64,000 nucleotides of DNA from UBA2779 sp965232165 (GTDB taxonomy: Bacteria; Spirochaetota; Spirochaetia; DSM-2461), in NCBI GenBank assembly GCA_965232165.1, contig CBDDOY010000001.1:1364001-1428000 (forward strand). Reading direction: 5' to 3'. This document shows positions 28,739-37,605 of this stretch, piece after piece; positions within the stretch are counted from its first letter, which is position 1; every line of letters begins with the position of its first letter. The translations under genes were made by a program, and so were the position numbers. The notes beneath the pieces were generated by a model. The model saw nothing but the letters and a program-made list of their open reading frames with translations, was not told the DNA's origin and did not search any database.

Positions 28739-30376
28739 ATGCTCAGCGTATCGGATGTCAGCCTGTCCTTCGGCAAGCGGCTACTGTTCAAAGATGTCAA
28801 TATCAAGTTCAACCCTGGAAACTGCTACGGACTGATTGGGGCCAATGGGTCAGGAAAATCGACATTCCTTAGAATTCTCTCGGGAGATCAGGAATATGAT
28901 TCGGGGCAAATCCACATCCCATCCGGTTTGCGTATGGCGGTATTGGCTCAGAAGAGAGACGCATTCGATGAGTATACTGTACTGCACGCCGTGATTCGGG
29001 GATACACGAAGCTCTATGAAGTGATGACAGAAAGAGAGAAGGTCTATGCCAAGACCGACATGACCGATGAAGAGGGAATGAGGGTCGCCGAGCTGGAAGG
29101 GGAGTTCGCCGAGATGGGGGGCTATGAGGCGGAAAGCGAAGCGTCCACTCTCCTGACAGGACTTGGAATAGAAGACGCCCTGCATGGCGAACTCATGGCC
29201 GATGTGGATGAAGGCGCCAAGGTGAGAGTCCTTATAGCCCAGGCATTATTCGGCAATCCGGATATCCTCCTCCTTGATGAGCCGACCAACCATTTGGACA
29301 TAGAATCAATCCGCTGGCTGGAAGATTTCCTTCTCAAATTCAACAATACCGTTATCGTGGTAAGCCATGACCGGCATTTCCTTAACAAGGTTTGCACTCA
29401 CATCGCCGATATTGACTTCGGCAAGATCAGCCTCTATGTCGGGAATTATTCTTTCTGGCAGCAGGCCAGCCAGCTCATCGCCCGGCAGCAGAAGGAACAA
29501 CAGAAAAAAGCCGAAGCCCGCGCGGCAGAACTCAAGGCATTCATCCAGCGCTTCGCCGCTAACGCCGCAAAAAGCAGGCAGGCGACCAGCCGGGTCAAGG
29601 AACTGGAGAAACTCAATCTGGACAACATACCGCATAGTTCCAGGCGCTTCCCGTTCTGTGGATTCAGTCCGGAACGAAAGCTGGGGAAGATGGTTCTTGA
29701 AACCGAGGGTTTAACGAAGAGCCTGGATGGCGAAGTGCTTTTTGAAAATTGGTATATGTCCATACAGCGAGAAGACAAGATCGGCTTCGTTGGGCCAAAC
29801 AATTCGGCGAAAACCGCTTTCATGGATATCGTCGCCGGAGAAAGCGAAGCGGATACGGGAAGCTATAAATGGGGGGCCACCACCAAGGTGGAATACTTCC
29901 CCAAGAACAATCATATCTACTTCGAAAACGATTTGAACATGACCGACTGGCTGCGGCAGTTCTCAATAGATCAGGATGAAACCTATATCAGAGGATTTCT
30001 CGGCAGAATGCTTTTCACCCAGGATGAATCTTTGAAAAAAGTCAGGGTGCTTTCCGGTGGAGAAAAGGTGCGCTGCCTGCTGTCGAAAATAATGCTCAGC
30101 GGGGCTAATGTCCTGGTATTCGATGAACCCACCGGGCATTTAGACCTGGAGGCTATCACCAGCTTGAATAATGGTCTGATAGACTTCCCGGGAGTGATTG
30201 TCTTCGCCAGCCACGACCATCAATTCATCAACACCATAGCCAACCGCATAATCGAGTTCACTCCCGGCGGCATCATCGACCGCAGCATGACCTTCGAGGA
30301 GTACTTGGAAAACCAGGACGTAGCCCAGCTTCGGGATAAGATGTACGGCGGCCGGCATGAGAGGCTGTCAATTTAG
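28739..30376 (+). CDS. ABC-F family ATPase (ribosome-associated type) with one degenerate ATP site
   Basis: 545 residues, soluble, two ABC domains joined by a charged helical linker (about 240-290, RQQKEQQKKAEARAAELK). NBD1 has Walker A GANGSGKST (34-42) and LLLDEPTNHLD (177-187), but its signature is VDEGAKV (156-162) instead of LSGGEKV. NBD2 has Walker A GPNNSAKT (352-359) instead of GPNGAGKT, with intact LSGGEKV and FDEPTGHLD. ABC-F proteins bind the ribosomal E site to relieve stalling or drug inhibition. Both changed motifs belong to the same composite site, so only one site should hydrolyse ATP. GAGGAG lies 9 bp before the ATG. First gene of a dense plus-strand run. Confidence 0.9.
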   Translation: MLSVSDVSLSFGKRLLFKDVNIKFNPGNCYGLIGANGSGKSTFLRILSGDQEYDSGQIHIPSGLRMAVLAQKRDAFDEYTVLHAVIRGYTKLYEVMTEREKVYAKTDMTDEEGMRVAELEGEFAEMGGYEAESEASTLLTGLGIEDALHGELMADVDEGAKVRVLIAQALFGNPDILLLDEPTNHLDIESIRWLEDFLLKFNNTVIVVSHDRHFLNKVCTHIADIDFGKISLYVGNYSFWQQASQLIARQQKEQQKKAEARAAELKAFIQRFAANAAKSRQATSRVKELEKLNLDNIPHSSRRFPFCGFSPERKLGKMVLETEGLTKSLDGEVLFENWYMSIQREDKIGFVGPNNSAKTAFMDIVAGESEADTGSYKWGATTKVEYFPKNNHIYFENDLNMTDWLRQFSIDQDETYIRGFLGRMLFTQDESLKKVRVLSGGEKVRCLLSKIMLSGANVLVFDEPTGHLDLEAITSLNNGLIDFPGVIVFASHDHQFINTIANRIIEFTPGGIIDRSMTFEEYLENQDVAQLRDKMYGGRHERLSI

Positions 30377-30385
30377 GGTATCTGA

Positions 30386-31057
30386 TTGATTCCGCAAATT
30401 CTTTATGAAGACAACCATGTCATCGCCGTGAACAAGGCTCCAGGACTACTGGCTCAAGGGGACAGGACAGGGAACGCAAGCATACTGGATTTGATGAAAT
30501 CGTTCATCAAAGAACGGGACGCAAAGCCCGGCAGAGTATTTCTCGGCCTTCCTCACCGCCTCGATCGCCCGGCCGGAGGAGTTCTGCTTCTTGCCAAGAC
30601 CTCTAAGGCTCTCTCCCGATTAGCCGCCTCCTTCCGAGACGGATTGGTTTCTAAAACCTATTGGGCGGCGGTGGAATCGCCGCCTGAGCCGCCGCAGGGA
30701 ACACGGATTGACTGGTTAATCAAAGACGGCAGAATAAATGTTTCCCGATGTGTCGAGGCATCTGTTGCCGGTGCCAGACAGGCCGAGCTGAATTACCGGC
30801 TTATCGGCAAATCTGACCGTTACTGGCTGGTGGAATTGTCCCTGATCACCGGACGGCATCATCAAATCAGGGTGCAGTTATCGGCCATGGGCTGTCCGAT
30901 AAAGGGCGATCTGAAATACGGCGCCAAGCGCTCGAATCCCAGTGGCGGAATAGCTCTGCATGCCAGGCGGCTGGAATTGCCCCATCCGGTTCGCCAGGAG
31001 AGATTGATACTCACGGCGCCGCCGCCTGAGGAGCCGGTGTGGAAGGGCTTTAGATGA
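30386..31057 (+). CDS. RluA-family pseudouridine synthase
   Basis: 223 residues. The catalytic motif PHRLDRPAGGVLLLAKT contains the invariant Asp, followed by KTYWAAVE and TGRHHQIRVQLSAMGCPIKGD of the RluA fold. It isomerises uridine in rRNA or tRNA; the target base cannot be assigned. No S4 domain is present at the N terminus, so it is the short RluA/TruC-like form. The start is TTG at 30386, 10 bp after the ABC-F stop with AGGG upstream. It overlaps the next gene by 4 bp (ATGA), indicating coupled translation. Confidence 0.9.
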   Translation: MIPQILYEDNHVIAVNKAPGLLAQGDRTGNASILDLMKSFIKERDAKPGRVFLGLPHRLDRPAGGVLLLAKTSKALSRLAASFRDGLVSKTYWAAVESPPEPPQGTRIDWLIKDGRINVSRCVEASVAGARQAELNYRLIGKSDRYWLVELSLITGRHHQIRVQLSAMGCPIKGDLKYGAKRSNPSGGIALHARRLELPHPVRQERLILTAPPPEEPVWKGFR

Positions 31058-32172
31058 TAGCAGCGGATAGGATATTCCCCAATGCTGAGGATATCACGCA
31101 CCTAATCGATTGGTTTGCCGTTCACGGCAGAACGTATCCTTGGTCAGTTGTCGCCGAATCGACGCCGGATCCCTATGTCGTATGGGTTTCGGAGGTGATG
31201 CTCCAGCAGACGACTGTTCCGGCAGTGCTTCGCAGGTTTCAAAGCTGGATAGATCAATTCCCGGACATAGAGAGTCTCGCCGATGCCTCCCAAGATGAGG
31301 TTCTTAGGGCATGGGAAGGTCTTGGCTATTATTCCAGAGCTAAGAACATGCACTCCGCTGCCCGGGAGGTTTGCCGGCAATACGGCAGCAAACTGCCCAG
31401 CGACACCCGAATGCTGCGCAAGCTGCCCGGCGTGGGAGACTACATCGCATCGGCGGTGGTGTCTTTTGCCTATGGAGGACAGGCCGTTACCATCGAAGCC
31501 AATGGACGCCGTGTCATTCAGCGTGTGAAGGCAGCGAAGACTTGGAAGCGAAGTCTTGAACGGGAATTCAAGACGGCGGCGGCTGAAAACATACCGCATG
31601 GAGATATGGGGAGATTCAACGCCGCCCTGATGCAATTCGGTCAGCTAATATGTCTGCCCAGGAAGCCCAACTGCGGCGATTGCCCGCTATTGAGACGGTG
31701 TTTAGCCCGCACCAAGGGTGTGCAGGATGATATTCCGGTTTTAAGCCGCATGGAAGTGATAAAGAAAACTACCGATTTAGCCCTCATCATGAAGGGAGAT
31801 GATGTATGGGTGAAAAAACGAGGCCCAGGCATTGCCGCGGGACTCTGGGGTTTCCCATCCCTTTCAGAGCTGATCAGTCCGAACAAATGGCGGTTATGCC
31901 ATCGGCTAGACATACATATTCATGCATACACCAAGTACAAAGACGAATTACACCCCGGTGTATATCGCTTAGCCGACGAATCCGAAATCAATGCCCAGAC
32001 GGATATGACGAAATCATCACCTTCCAATAAAACGGTTCATGAAAGGATGCCGAATCCGACTTTGGAAGGACGATGGGCCGACGAGGAGGCATTGAACCAG
32101 CTTGGAATGCCCACGGCACATAGGCTCATCGCCCGGAACTTGTACCAATACCCGAAATCATCAATAATGTGA
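31054..32172 (+). CDS. mutY: MutY-type A/G-specific adenine DNA glycosylase
   Basis: 372 residues. VSEVMLQQTTV carries the catalytic Glu47. LRKLPGVGDYIASAVVSFAYG is the helix-hairpin-helix with Gly/Pro loop. A [4Fe-4S] cluster is bound by Cys200, 207, 210 and 216 (C-x6-C-x2-C-x5-C). The C-terminal third is NUDIX-like, for 8-oxoguanine recognition. Removes adenine opposite 8-oxoG. In the segment equivalent to LDGNVKRV the catalytic Asp is replaced by Glu (IEANGRRV, residue 148), which is unusual and may lower activity. Overlaps neighbours by 4 bp on both sides. Confidence 0.9.
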   Translation: MIAADRIFPNAEDITHLIDWFAVHGRTYPWSVVAESTPDPYVVWVSEVMLQQTTVPAVLRRFQSWIDQFPDIESLADASQDEVLRAWEGLGYYSRAKNMHSAAREVCRQYGSKLPSDTRMLRKLPGVGDYIASAVVSFAYGGQAVTIEANGRRVIQRVKAAKTWKRSLEREFKTAAAENIPHGDMGRFNAALMQFGQLICLPRKPNCGDCPLLRRCLARTKGVQDDIPVLSRMEVIKKTTDLALIMKGDDVWVKKRGPGIAAGLWGFPSLSELISPNKWRLCHRLDIHIHAYTKYKDELHPGVYRLADESEINAQTDMTKSSPSNKTVHERMPNPTLEGRWADEEALNQLGMPTAHRLIARNLYQYPKSSIM

Positions 32173-33167
32173 TCATGAGATCAAAATACGCTTCTCTGTT
32201 CCTTATACTTGTATCATTTGCTTCCTGTGCCTCGATCAAGAAATCGGCAATCCGTTCCTTGGCAGACATGCTGTCATCACCCGACGGAGCCGGAGTCTTC
32301 ACCTCCGATGATGATCCTAAACTCATCGCAGATTCCATGCCGCTGGCATTGAAACTCTACGAGATTCTTCTCTCCTATGATCCGGACAATGCGGGTCTCG
32401 CCGCCTCGACAGGCCGCAATTTCGTCATGTACTCAGGGGCCTTCGTTCAGATGCCGGCGGATATGCTCAGCGATGAACATTGGAGGGAGGGTGTTGCCGC
32501 CCGCCGGAGGGCGAAGAAACTCTACCGCCGAGGCCGGGACTATCTTCTTCAATCGCTAGAGCTTAGGCATGAAGGCTTCTTACACGCGCTGGAATCCGGT
32601 GATTACGATGAAGCTATGATGCGGCTTGAGAAAGAAGATGCGTCATCGGCATACTGGGGCGGACTGGCATGGCTTGGCATGGCCGGCACAGACCCTCTAG
32701 ACATGGAATTGTCCACATCCCTGGACAAAGCCCTGCTGCTGTTATACCGAGCAATGGAGTTGGAAGAGACCAACCCAGGGATACACAGTGCGATGATACA
32801 AATACAGCTTTCTCTGCCATCGGCCCTCATTTTAACGATGAGAGAGCGCAGCCCGAACACTGCAGCCTACATGGATCAGTATTACAGGGATGTCGGGGTG
32901 AGCGAAGAAGCCCGAAAACGGGCCTTTTACCACTACTACAGGGCCCTTTCGCTATCGAAGAATCAGGACCCAGGGCCGCATATCACTATGGCCACCGCCG
33001 TTTCGGTGAAAGAACAAGATGCCGAGGGGTTCAAAGACTACCTGGAAAAGGCCTTGGCCATAGAACCTGATGCAGACCCCGAAACCCGCCTGATGGTTAT
33101 ACTCTATCAGGGGAGGGCGCAATGGCTGCTGGAAAATATCGAAAGTTTTTTTCTCGATATCCACTGA
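32169..33167 (+). CDS. tatT: TatT-like TPR lipoprotein of a TRAP transporter
   Basis: 332 residues. Signal peptide ending in lipobox FASC (ASLFLILVSFASC) and several TPR-like helical pairs (SMPLALKLYEILLSYDPDN; LDKALLLLYRAMELEETNPG; YYRALSLSKNQDPGPH; YLEKALAIEPDADPETR). Known: the Treponema pallidum lipoprotein TatT (Tp0956) is a trimeric TPR protein that partners the TRAP binding protein TatP and is thought to hand over a hydrophobic ligand. The neighbouring TRAP genes support the same role. Starts at GTG 32169 or ATG 32175, overlapping mutY by 4 bp. Confidence 0.85.
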   Translation: MIMRSKYASLFLILVSFASCASIKKSAIRSLADMLSSPDGAGVFTSDDDPKLIADSMPLALKLYEILLSYDPDNAGLAASTGRNFVMYSGAFVQMPADMLSDEHWREGVAARRRAKKLYRRGRDYLLQSLELRHEGFLHALESGDYDEAMMRLEKEDASSAYWGGLAWLGMAGTDPLDMELSTSLDKALLLLYRAMELEETNPGIHSAMIQIQLSLPSALILTMRERSPNTAAYMDQYYRDVGVSEEARKRAFYHYYRALSLSKNQDPGPHITMATAVSVKEQDAEGFKDYLEKALAIEPDADPETRLMVILYQGRAQWLLENIESFFLDIH

Positions 33168-33177
33168 AGGAGGAAAT

Positions 33178-34329
33178 GTGTTAAGGGCACCTCTAAGAAA
33201 CAGCTTTAGGAAATTGACGAAGAAATTTTTTGTAGATACAAGGCGGCAAAAGCGGAGCGTAGCTGGGCTACGTGAGCATTTTGACAACGCAGTAGCGGCG
33301 AAAAAGTTCGAGTCAAGAACTAAATGGGGTTTTTTAGAGGTGCCCTTAAACAGATTCGGCTTCTTGGTGCTGTTTTCCTTAATGTCAATCGCATCAATGT
33401 CGGGGCTCACCGTCAAACTCGGCAGCCCCTTCCCTGAAGGGACGGCGTGGGATGCCACCCTTAAGCGGATAGCCGCCGAATGGAGAACAATTTCCGACGG
33501 CAAGGTGCGCATGAATGTTTATCCCGGAGGTGTAGCCGGTAATGAAGATGACATGATCAGGAAGATGCGCATTGGTCAGCTAGATGCCGCCGTATTCACG
33601 ATATTCGGGATGAAGAAAATCGTGCCCAATTCATTTGTGATGGCCCTCCCTGGAATTCTTGAGTCTGAGGACGAATTAGACTTTGCCATAAAGGAGTTCG
33701 CACCCCGCTTCGATGAGGATTTCATAAACCAGGGATTCCATGTTCTGGCCTGGTCAAAGACGGGCTGGGCGAATTTCTTCACGGCCAGTCCGGCACGCAC
33801 ACCCCAGCTTATGCGTAAAGAGAAGCTGTCCATCAGCAACACCGATTCGGAATTGGCGGCGAATTTCAAGGCCCTGAAATTCAATGTTGTTCCCATGGCC
33901 ATTAACGAGGTTATCGTAGCCCTGCAAAGCGGCATGGCTACGGCAACTTACGGCCCGCCGCTCGCTGCGGCGGCCTATCAATGGTTTTCCCAAGTTCCCT
34001 TCATGCTGGACTATAAGCTTGCGCCGGTTATGGGCGGAATCGTCATCAGCGAACGGACCTGGCGGCGAATCCCGCAGGAGTACCGGAAGGGGTTAAAGGC
34101 GGCTATCGAAACCGCAGCCGACGATTTCCACATCGAATCCGAACGGCTGAACAAAGAGGCAATGCATGTGATGAAAGAACACGGCCTTAAGATTATCAAC
34201 TTATCGGAACAGGAAATTCAGGACTGGATCAAAGTCTTCACAGACGGACACGCCCTGCTCATTGGCCAATGGATAGACGAAGAAGTCTACCGAGATTTCA
34301 TCAACGGTCTTAAGAAGATGAGAAATTGA
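33178..34329 (+). CDS. TRAP transporter substrate-binding protein (DctP/TatP), N terminus carrying a mobile repeat
   Basis: 383 residues. Mature part: LTVKLGSPFPEGTAWDATLK, EWRTISDGKVRMNVYPGG, DMIRKMRIGQLDAAVF, NEVIVALQSGMATATYGPP: the DctP fold. GTG 33178 follows AAGGAGGAAAT. ATG at 33176 would meet an immediate stop. The first codons (GTG TTA) are followed by 165 bp of a family-1 mobile repeat in frame (55 residues), and then the true signal peptide NRFGFLVLFSLMSIASMSG. Without the insert the protein would begin with a normal signal peptide. As written, the export signal is about 57 residues inside the chain, so secretion may fail. A close paralogue lies just downstream. Confidence 0.87.
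   Translation: MLRAPLRNSFRKLTKKFFVDTRRQKRSVAGLREHFDNAVAAKKFESRTKWGFLEVPLNRFGFLVLFSLMSIASMSGLTVKLGSPFPEGTAWDATLKRIAAEWRTISDGKVRMNVYPGGVAGNEDDMIRKMRIGQLDAAVFTIFGMKKIVPNSFVMALPGILESEDELDFAIKEFAPRFDEDFINQGFHVLAWSKTGWANFFTASPARTPQLMRKEKLSISNTDSELAANFKALKFNVVPMAINEVIVALQSGMATATYGPPLAAAAYQWFSQVPFMLDYKLAPVMGGIVISERTWRRIPQEYRKGLKAAIETAADDFHIESERLNKEAMHVMKEHGLKIINLSEQEIQDWIKVFTDGHALLIGQWIDEEVYRDFINGLKKMRN
33185..33345. mobile_element. Family-1 MITE-like repeat, complete copy, in frame inside a gene
   Basis: 161 bp with inverted ends GGGCACCTCTAAGAAAC and TTTTTTAGAGGTGCCC. The TTAA target duplication lies at 33181-33184 and 33346-33349. Insert plus duplication is 165 bp, divisible by three, with no stop in the host frame. 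Confidence 0.9.
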
Positions 34330-34363
34330 TGCGAAAGCATTCAGTATTTTTAGAAGTGCAAAA

Positions 34364-35377
34364 ATGAAGAATAGATTTATACCGATTTTATTAGGCATTC
34401 TGCTCATGGCGGGAATTCCTTCGGCGCTTTGGTCTATCACGATCAAACTAGCAAGCCCCATTCCGGAAAATACCGAATGGCACAACGGTTTACTCAAGAT
34501 GGCCGATGAATGGAGAACCATCAGCGACGGAAAGATTAGGCTGCGGATATATCCAGGGACCATTGCGGGCAGCGAAGGCGATATGGTGCGCAAGATGCGC
34601 ATTGGGCAACTGGATGCCGGAATATTCTCGGCGTTTGGAATGAAATTCATGGTTCCCGAAACCTTCGTCGTCACCTTGCCCGGGCTTATTAAGAACGACA
34701 GGGAACTCGGCTACGTGATGAACAACTGGATTGGACGATTCGACCAAAGGTTCAGGGAAGAAGGCTTCGAATTGATGGCCTGGACGAAGGCCGGATGGGC
34801 CTACCTGTTCGGCGATATGCCGCTGGTTGTGCCGGAGGTTCTGCAGAAACAAGTTCTTGCCATAGATAATACCGAAACCGAGATAGCCGCGGCATTCAAA
34901 TCGCTGGGCTTCAATGTCGCCACGGTCTCACTGACGGAGATAATGGTTGCCCTCCAAAGCGGTTATGCTAATTCCCTGTATGCGCCGCCATCGGCTGCGG
35001 CAGCCTTCCAATGGTTCGCTCTTGCACCCTACATGACCGAGTACCGCCTCGCTCCGGTTGTAGGAGGCATAGTACTGTCGGAAAGAACATGGTCCCGGAT
35101 TCCAGTGCAATACCGAGAGCCTATGAAGAACGCTGCTGCCAAAATGGCCAAGCAATTCCAAGTTGATTCTCTTGATCTCAATAAGAAAGCCCTGCGCATC
35201 ATGGAAAAGAACGGATTAATTCGTGTTCCCATCAACAAGCAGGAAATAGAACTATGGGACAGGAAGATGCTGGACGGACATTCTTTGATAGTAGGCGATG
35301 GAAAATCCATCCCCTTAGATGTTTATAATGACCTCTTGGGTCAATTGGATGAATTAAGAGAGAATGCCGGTGAATAA
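34364..35377 (+). CDS. TRAP transporter substrate-binding protein (DctP/TatP), second paralogue
   Basis: 337 residues with a normal signal peptide (MKNRFIPILLGILLMAGIPSA). It shares EWRTISDGKIRLRIYPG, DMVRKMRIGQLDAGIFSAFG, IMVALQSGYANSLYAPPSAA and VVGGIVLSERTW with the preceding protein, clear tandem paralogues. It binds the transported ligand in the periplasm for delivery to DctQM. The Arg in RKMRIGQLDA-type segments is conserved in the pair, but the ligand class is not certain. The stop overlaps the start of the membrane subunit gene by 14 bp. Confidence 0.9.
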   Translation: MKNRFIPILLGILLMAGIPSALWSITIKLASPIPENTEWHNGLLKMADEWRTISDGKIRLRIYPGTIAGSEGDMVRKMRIGQLDAGIFSAFGMKFMVPETFVVTLPGLIKNDRELGYVMNNWIGRFDQRFREEGFELMAWTKAGWAYLFGDMPLVVPEVLQKQVLAIDNTETEIAAAFKSLGFNVATVSLTEIMVALQSGYANSLYAPPSAAAAFQWFALAPYMTEYRLAPVVGGIVLSERTWSRIPVQYREPMKNAAAKMAKQFQVDSLDLNKKALRIMEKNGLIRVPINKQEIELWDRKMLDGHSLIVGDGKSIPLDVYNDLLGQLDELRENAGE

Positions 35378-37232
35378 ATCCCGAACCTGGGGTTATGGAG
35401 TATCCCTGGGCGCAGACATCCTTGGCGGCCTGTTCCTCTTGACGCTTGCCCTCGTACCTGTAACCGAGGTGTTCTTGCGCCGCCTTAGCGGCTCGGGGCT
35501 GGTATGGTCGTCGGGTTTTCTCCGTCACATCGTGGTATGGGTGGCCTGGGTGGGCGGCATGCTTGCTTCGCGGGAGGGAATACACCTATCCCTGTCCCCC
35601 GGCGATGCTAAGAAGAACCGCCTCAGCCGCATCATCCTGAATGTTCGGGATATTTACGCCTCATCGGTGAACGTGGCATTCGCCGCAACCTCAGCATCAT
35701 TCCTTATGCTGGGATTTGCCCCGGGAGACAGCATAGGCATTCTGCCGATCAGGCTGGTCCTCATCATCTTACCCGTTGGTTATCTGGTTATGGCTCTATG
35801 CGTGTTCTGGCGTCCCGGCCAACACCGCCCATCACCCTGGCTGCTTCTCGGTCTTATTTTTGGACTGCTCCTCTCCTGGCCGTCAATGGTGAACCTCCTG
35901 AGTACGGTCTTCAAAGACATCCCTTTCCGGTTCTATGATTCTGCCGATAATTGGTACGCCGTATTCACCTGGCTTCGCTGGCCTCTGATTGCATTGCTGG
36001 TATTTCTGGGCCTGCGGGGCCTTCCGATATATCTGATGCTTGGCGGCGCCGCGCTGCTGCTGTTCGCAGGTAATTGGGGGGCTCTTGAGTCCTTGCCTAA
36101 CGAGGCATACAACCTGCTCACCGGCAACATGATACCGGCCATCCCCCTTTTCACCATCGCCGGTTTTCTGCTTTCTGAGAGTTCGTCCGGCAAGCGTCTG
36201 GTGCGGTTCTTCAGGGCATCACTGGGCCGGCTGCCCGGCGGTCTTGCGGTGGTGACGGTTGCAGCCTGCGCCTATTTCACAACGTTCACCGGCGCATCCG
36301 GCGTGACGGTACTGGCTCTTGGCGGTCTGCTATCCAAGGTTCTCATAGACAGCCGGCAGTACGGTAAGGATTTCTCACGGGGGCTTATTACCTCATCGGG
36401 CAGTGTTGGTTTGCTTTTCCCTCCCGCTCTACCCATCATCATGTATGGTGTTGCGGCTCAGATCAGCATCCTGGATCTGTTCCGAGGAGGACTTCTGCCG
36501 GGGCTGCTCCTCGTGTTAGTTCTCTCGGGGATGGGGATAAGACGGGCCTTGAAGAGCAAATCTGAGCACACCGCATTCAGTGCGAAAGAGTTCTTCGCTG
36601 CTTTGAAAGATGCCGCCGGAGACATGCTTCTGCCCGTTGTCCTCCTGGGGGCCTACTTCAGCGGTCTTACCAATGTTGTGGAAACAGCCGCATTGGCCGC
36701 TGTCTATGCCATGGTTCTTATTGCGGTTACAGGAGAATTCAGCCGCACCCTGGTGATGCGGGTACTCCGCCGGGGTGTTCCCGTTATCGGCGGCGTATTG
36801 GTAATTCTCGCGGCGGCCAAGGGCTTGAGTTACTACATCGTGGACGCACAGGTTCCGACTATGCTCACCGCCTTCTTCCGTGAACACATCTCCTCCAGAT
36901 TTGTATTCCTCATCCTGCTCAATCTGGCCCTTCTCATCACGGGCACATTGATGGACATATATTCGGCTATTCTCGTCGTCGCCCCGCTCATCATCCCGCT
37001 CGGGGAGCTTTATCAAGTTCACCCCGTGCAACTCGGAATTATCTTCTTGGCGAACCTCCAACTCGGCTATCTCACTCCGCCTGTGGGGATGAACCTCTTC
37101 CTGGCGAGCTACACGTTCAATGTGCCTGTAACGAAGGTGTACAAACAGGTGTTTCCCTTCCTGCTGGTGCTGCTGGCAGCGGTTCTGCTTATCACGTATG
37201 TTCCCTGGTTCAGCCTGGCTTTGCTGCGTTAG
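35364..37232 (+). CDS. TRAP transporter fused DctQM membrane subunit
   Basis: 622 residues. The N-terminal about 170 residues match the four-helix DctQ small subunit (VPVTEVFLRR, VVWVAWVGGMLASREGIHL). The rest is the large DctM permease with repeated helices (TGNMIPAIPLFTIAGFLLSE; ASGVTVLALGGLLSKVL; FPPALPIIMYGVAAQISI; LITGTLMDIYSAILVVAPLI; YLTPPVGMNLFLASY). Sodium-driven uptake of the ligand bound by the two binding proteins. The fused form is common in TRAP systems. Starts inside the upstream gene (14-bp overlap). Confidence 0.92.
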   Translation: MPVNKSRTWGYGVSLGADILGGLFLLTLALVPVTEVFLRRLSGSGLVWSSGFLRHIVVWVAWVGGMLASREGIHLSLSPGDAKKNRLSRIILNVRDIYASSVNVAFAATSASFLMLGFAPGDSIGILPIRLVLIILPVGYLVMALCVFWRPGQHRPSPWLLLGLIFGLLLSWPSMVNLLSTVFKDIPFRFYDSADNWYAVFTWLRWPLIALLVFLGLRGLPIYLMLGGAALLLFAGNWGALESLPNEAYNLLTGNMIPAIPLFTIAGFLLSESSSGKRLVRFFRASLGRLPGGLAVVTVAACAYFTTFTGASGVTVLALGGLLSKVLIDSRQYGKDFSRGLITSSGSVGLLFPPALPIIMYGVAAQISILDLFRGGLLPGLLLVLVLSGMGIRRALKSKSEHTAFSAKEFFAALKDAAGDMLLPVVLLGAYFSGLTNVVETAALAAVYAMVLIAVTGEFSRTLVMRVLRRGVPVIGGVLVILAAAKGLSYYIVDAQVPTMLTAFFREHISSRFVFLILLNLALLITGTLMDIYSAILVVAPLIIPLGELYQVHPVQLGIIFLANLQLGYLTPPVGMNLFLASYTFNVPVTKVYKQVFPFLLVLLAAVLLITYVPWFSLALLR

Positions 37233-37354
37233 AGCGCCCCTCTCACCTTCTCCCCTCTCCCGGCGATTGAGCAGGGGGAGGGGGCAGCCGGATTAAGGCA
37301 TTGGATATGATTTTTGAGGCTCTGATTCACACTATAAATTTCCAATTGACTTTA

Positions 37355-37504
37355 GGCGCAAGGGATTGCAGCGGAAATGCCGCTGGCAGCCCCGGCGATT
37401 GGCAATGAGCCGGGGGGGGGGGGGGGGCAGGCTGCCAGATTAAGGCATTGGAGCGGAAAGCCCGACCCGAAGGGTTGCGCCCAAATACTGATTTTTGAAT
37501 TGAC
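37355..37504 (+). repeat. Family-B interspersed repeat, copy 3, with a G16 tract
   Basis: Same unit as at 7289, but the segment CCGGTTAACAGG is replaced by a run of 16 G at 37412-37427. CAATTGAC precedes it at 37342 and TTGAATTGAC ends it, suggesting a short flanking direct repeat. Confidence 0.85.
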
Positions 37505-37540
37505 CGCACATCGGAAGTGTCCAGGCCGGACTGATTTCAT

Positions 37541-37569
37541 TTGATTTTCTGAAAACTCTGCTGTAAGAT
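37541..37569 (+). promoter_or_regulatory. Probable sigma-70 promoter for the sugar-binding protein gene
   Basis: TTGATT at 37541-37546 and TAAGAT at 37564-37569 with a 17-bp spacer, 37 bp before the start codon. Confidence 0.4.
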
Positions 37570-37605
37570 GGAAGCATCAGAAATAATTTCAATGGAGGAA
37601 ATTGT

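Larger units (their letters stand above)
37233..37605. other. Intergenic region filled with repeat-B sequence
   Basis: Contains a partial repeat-B piece (37264-37303), a full repeat-B copy (37355-37504), and the promoter of the sugar-binding protein. No gene is seen. Confidence 0.6.

Noticed and set aside
37412..37427. G16 tract as a phase-variable promoter
   Set aside because: It is inside a repeat and 179 bp from the next start, so an effect on a gene is not supported. It may also be a sequencing artefact.
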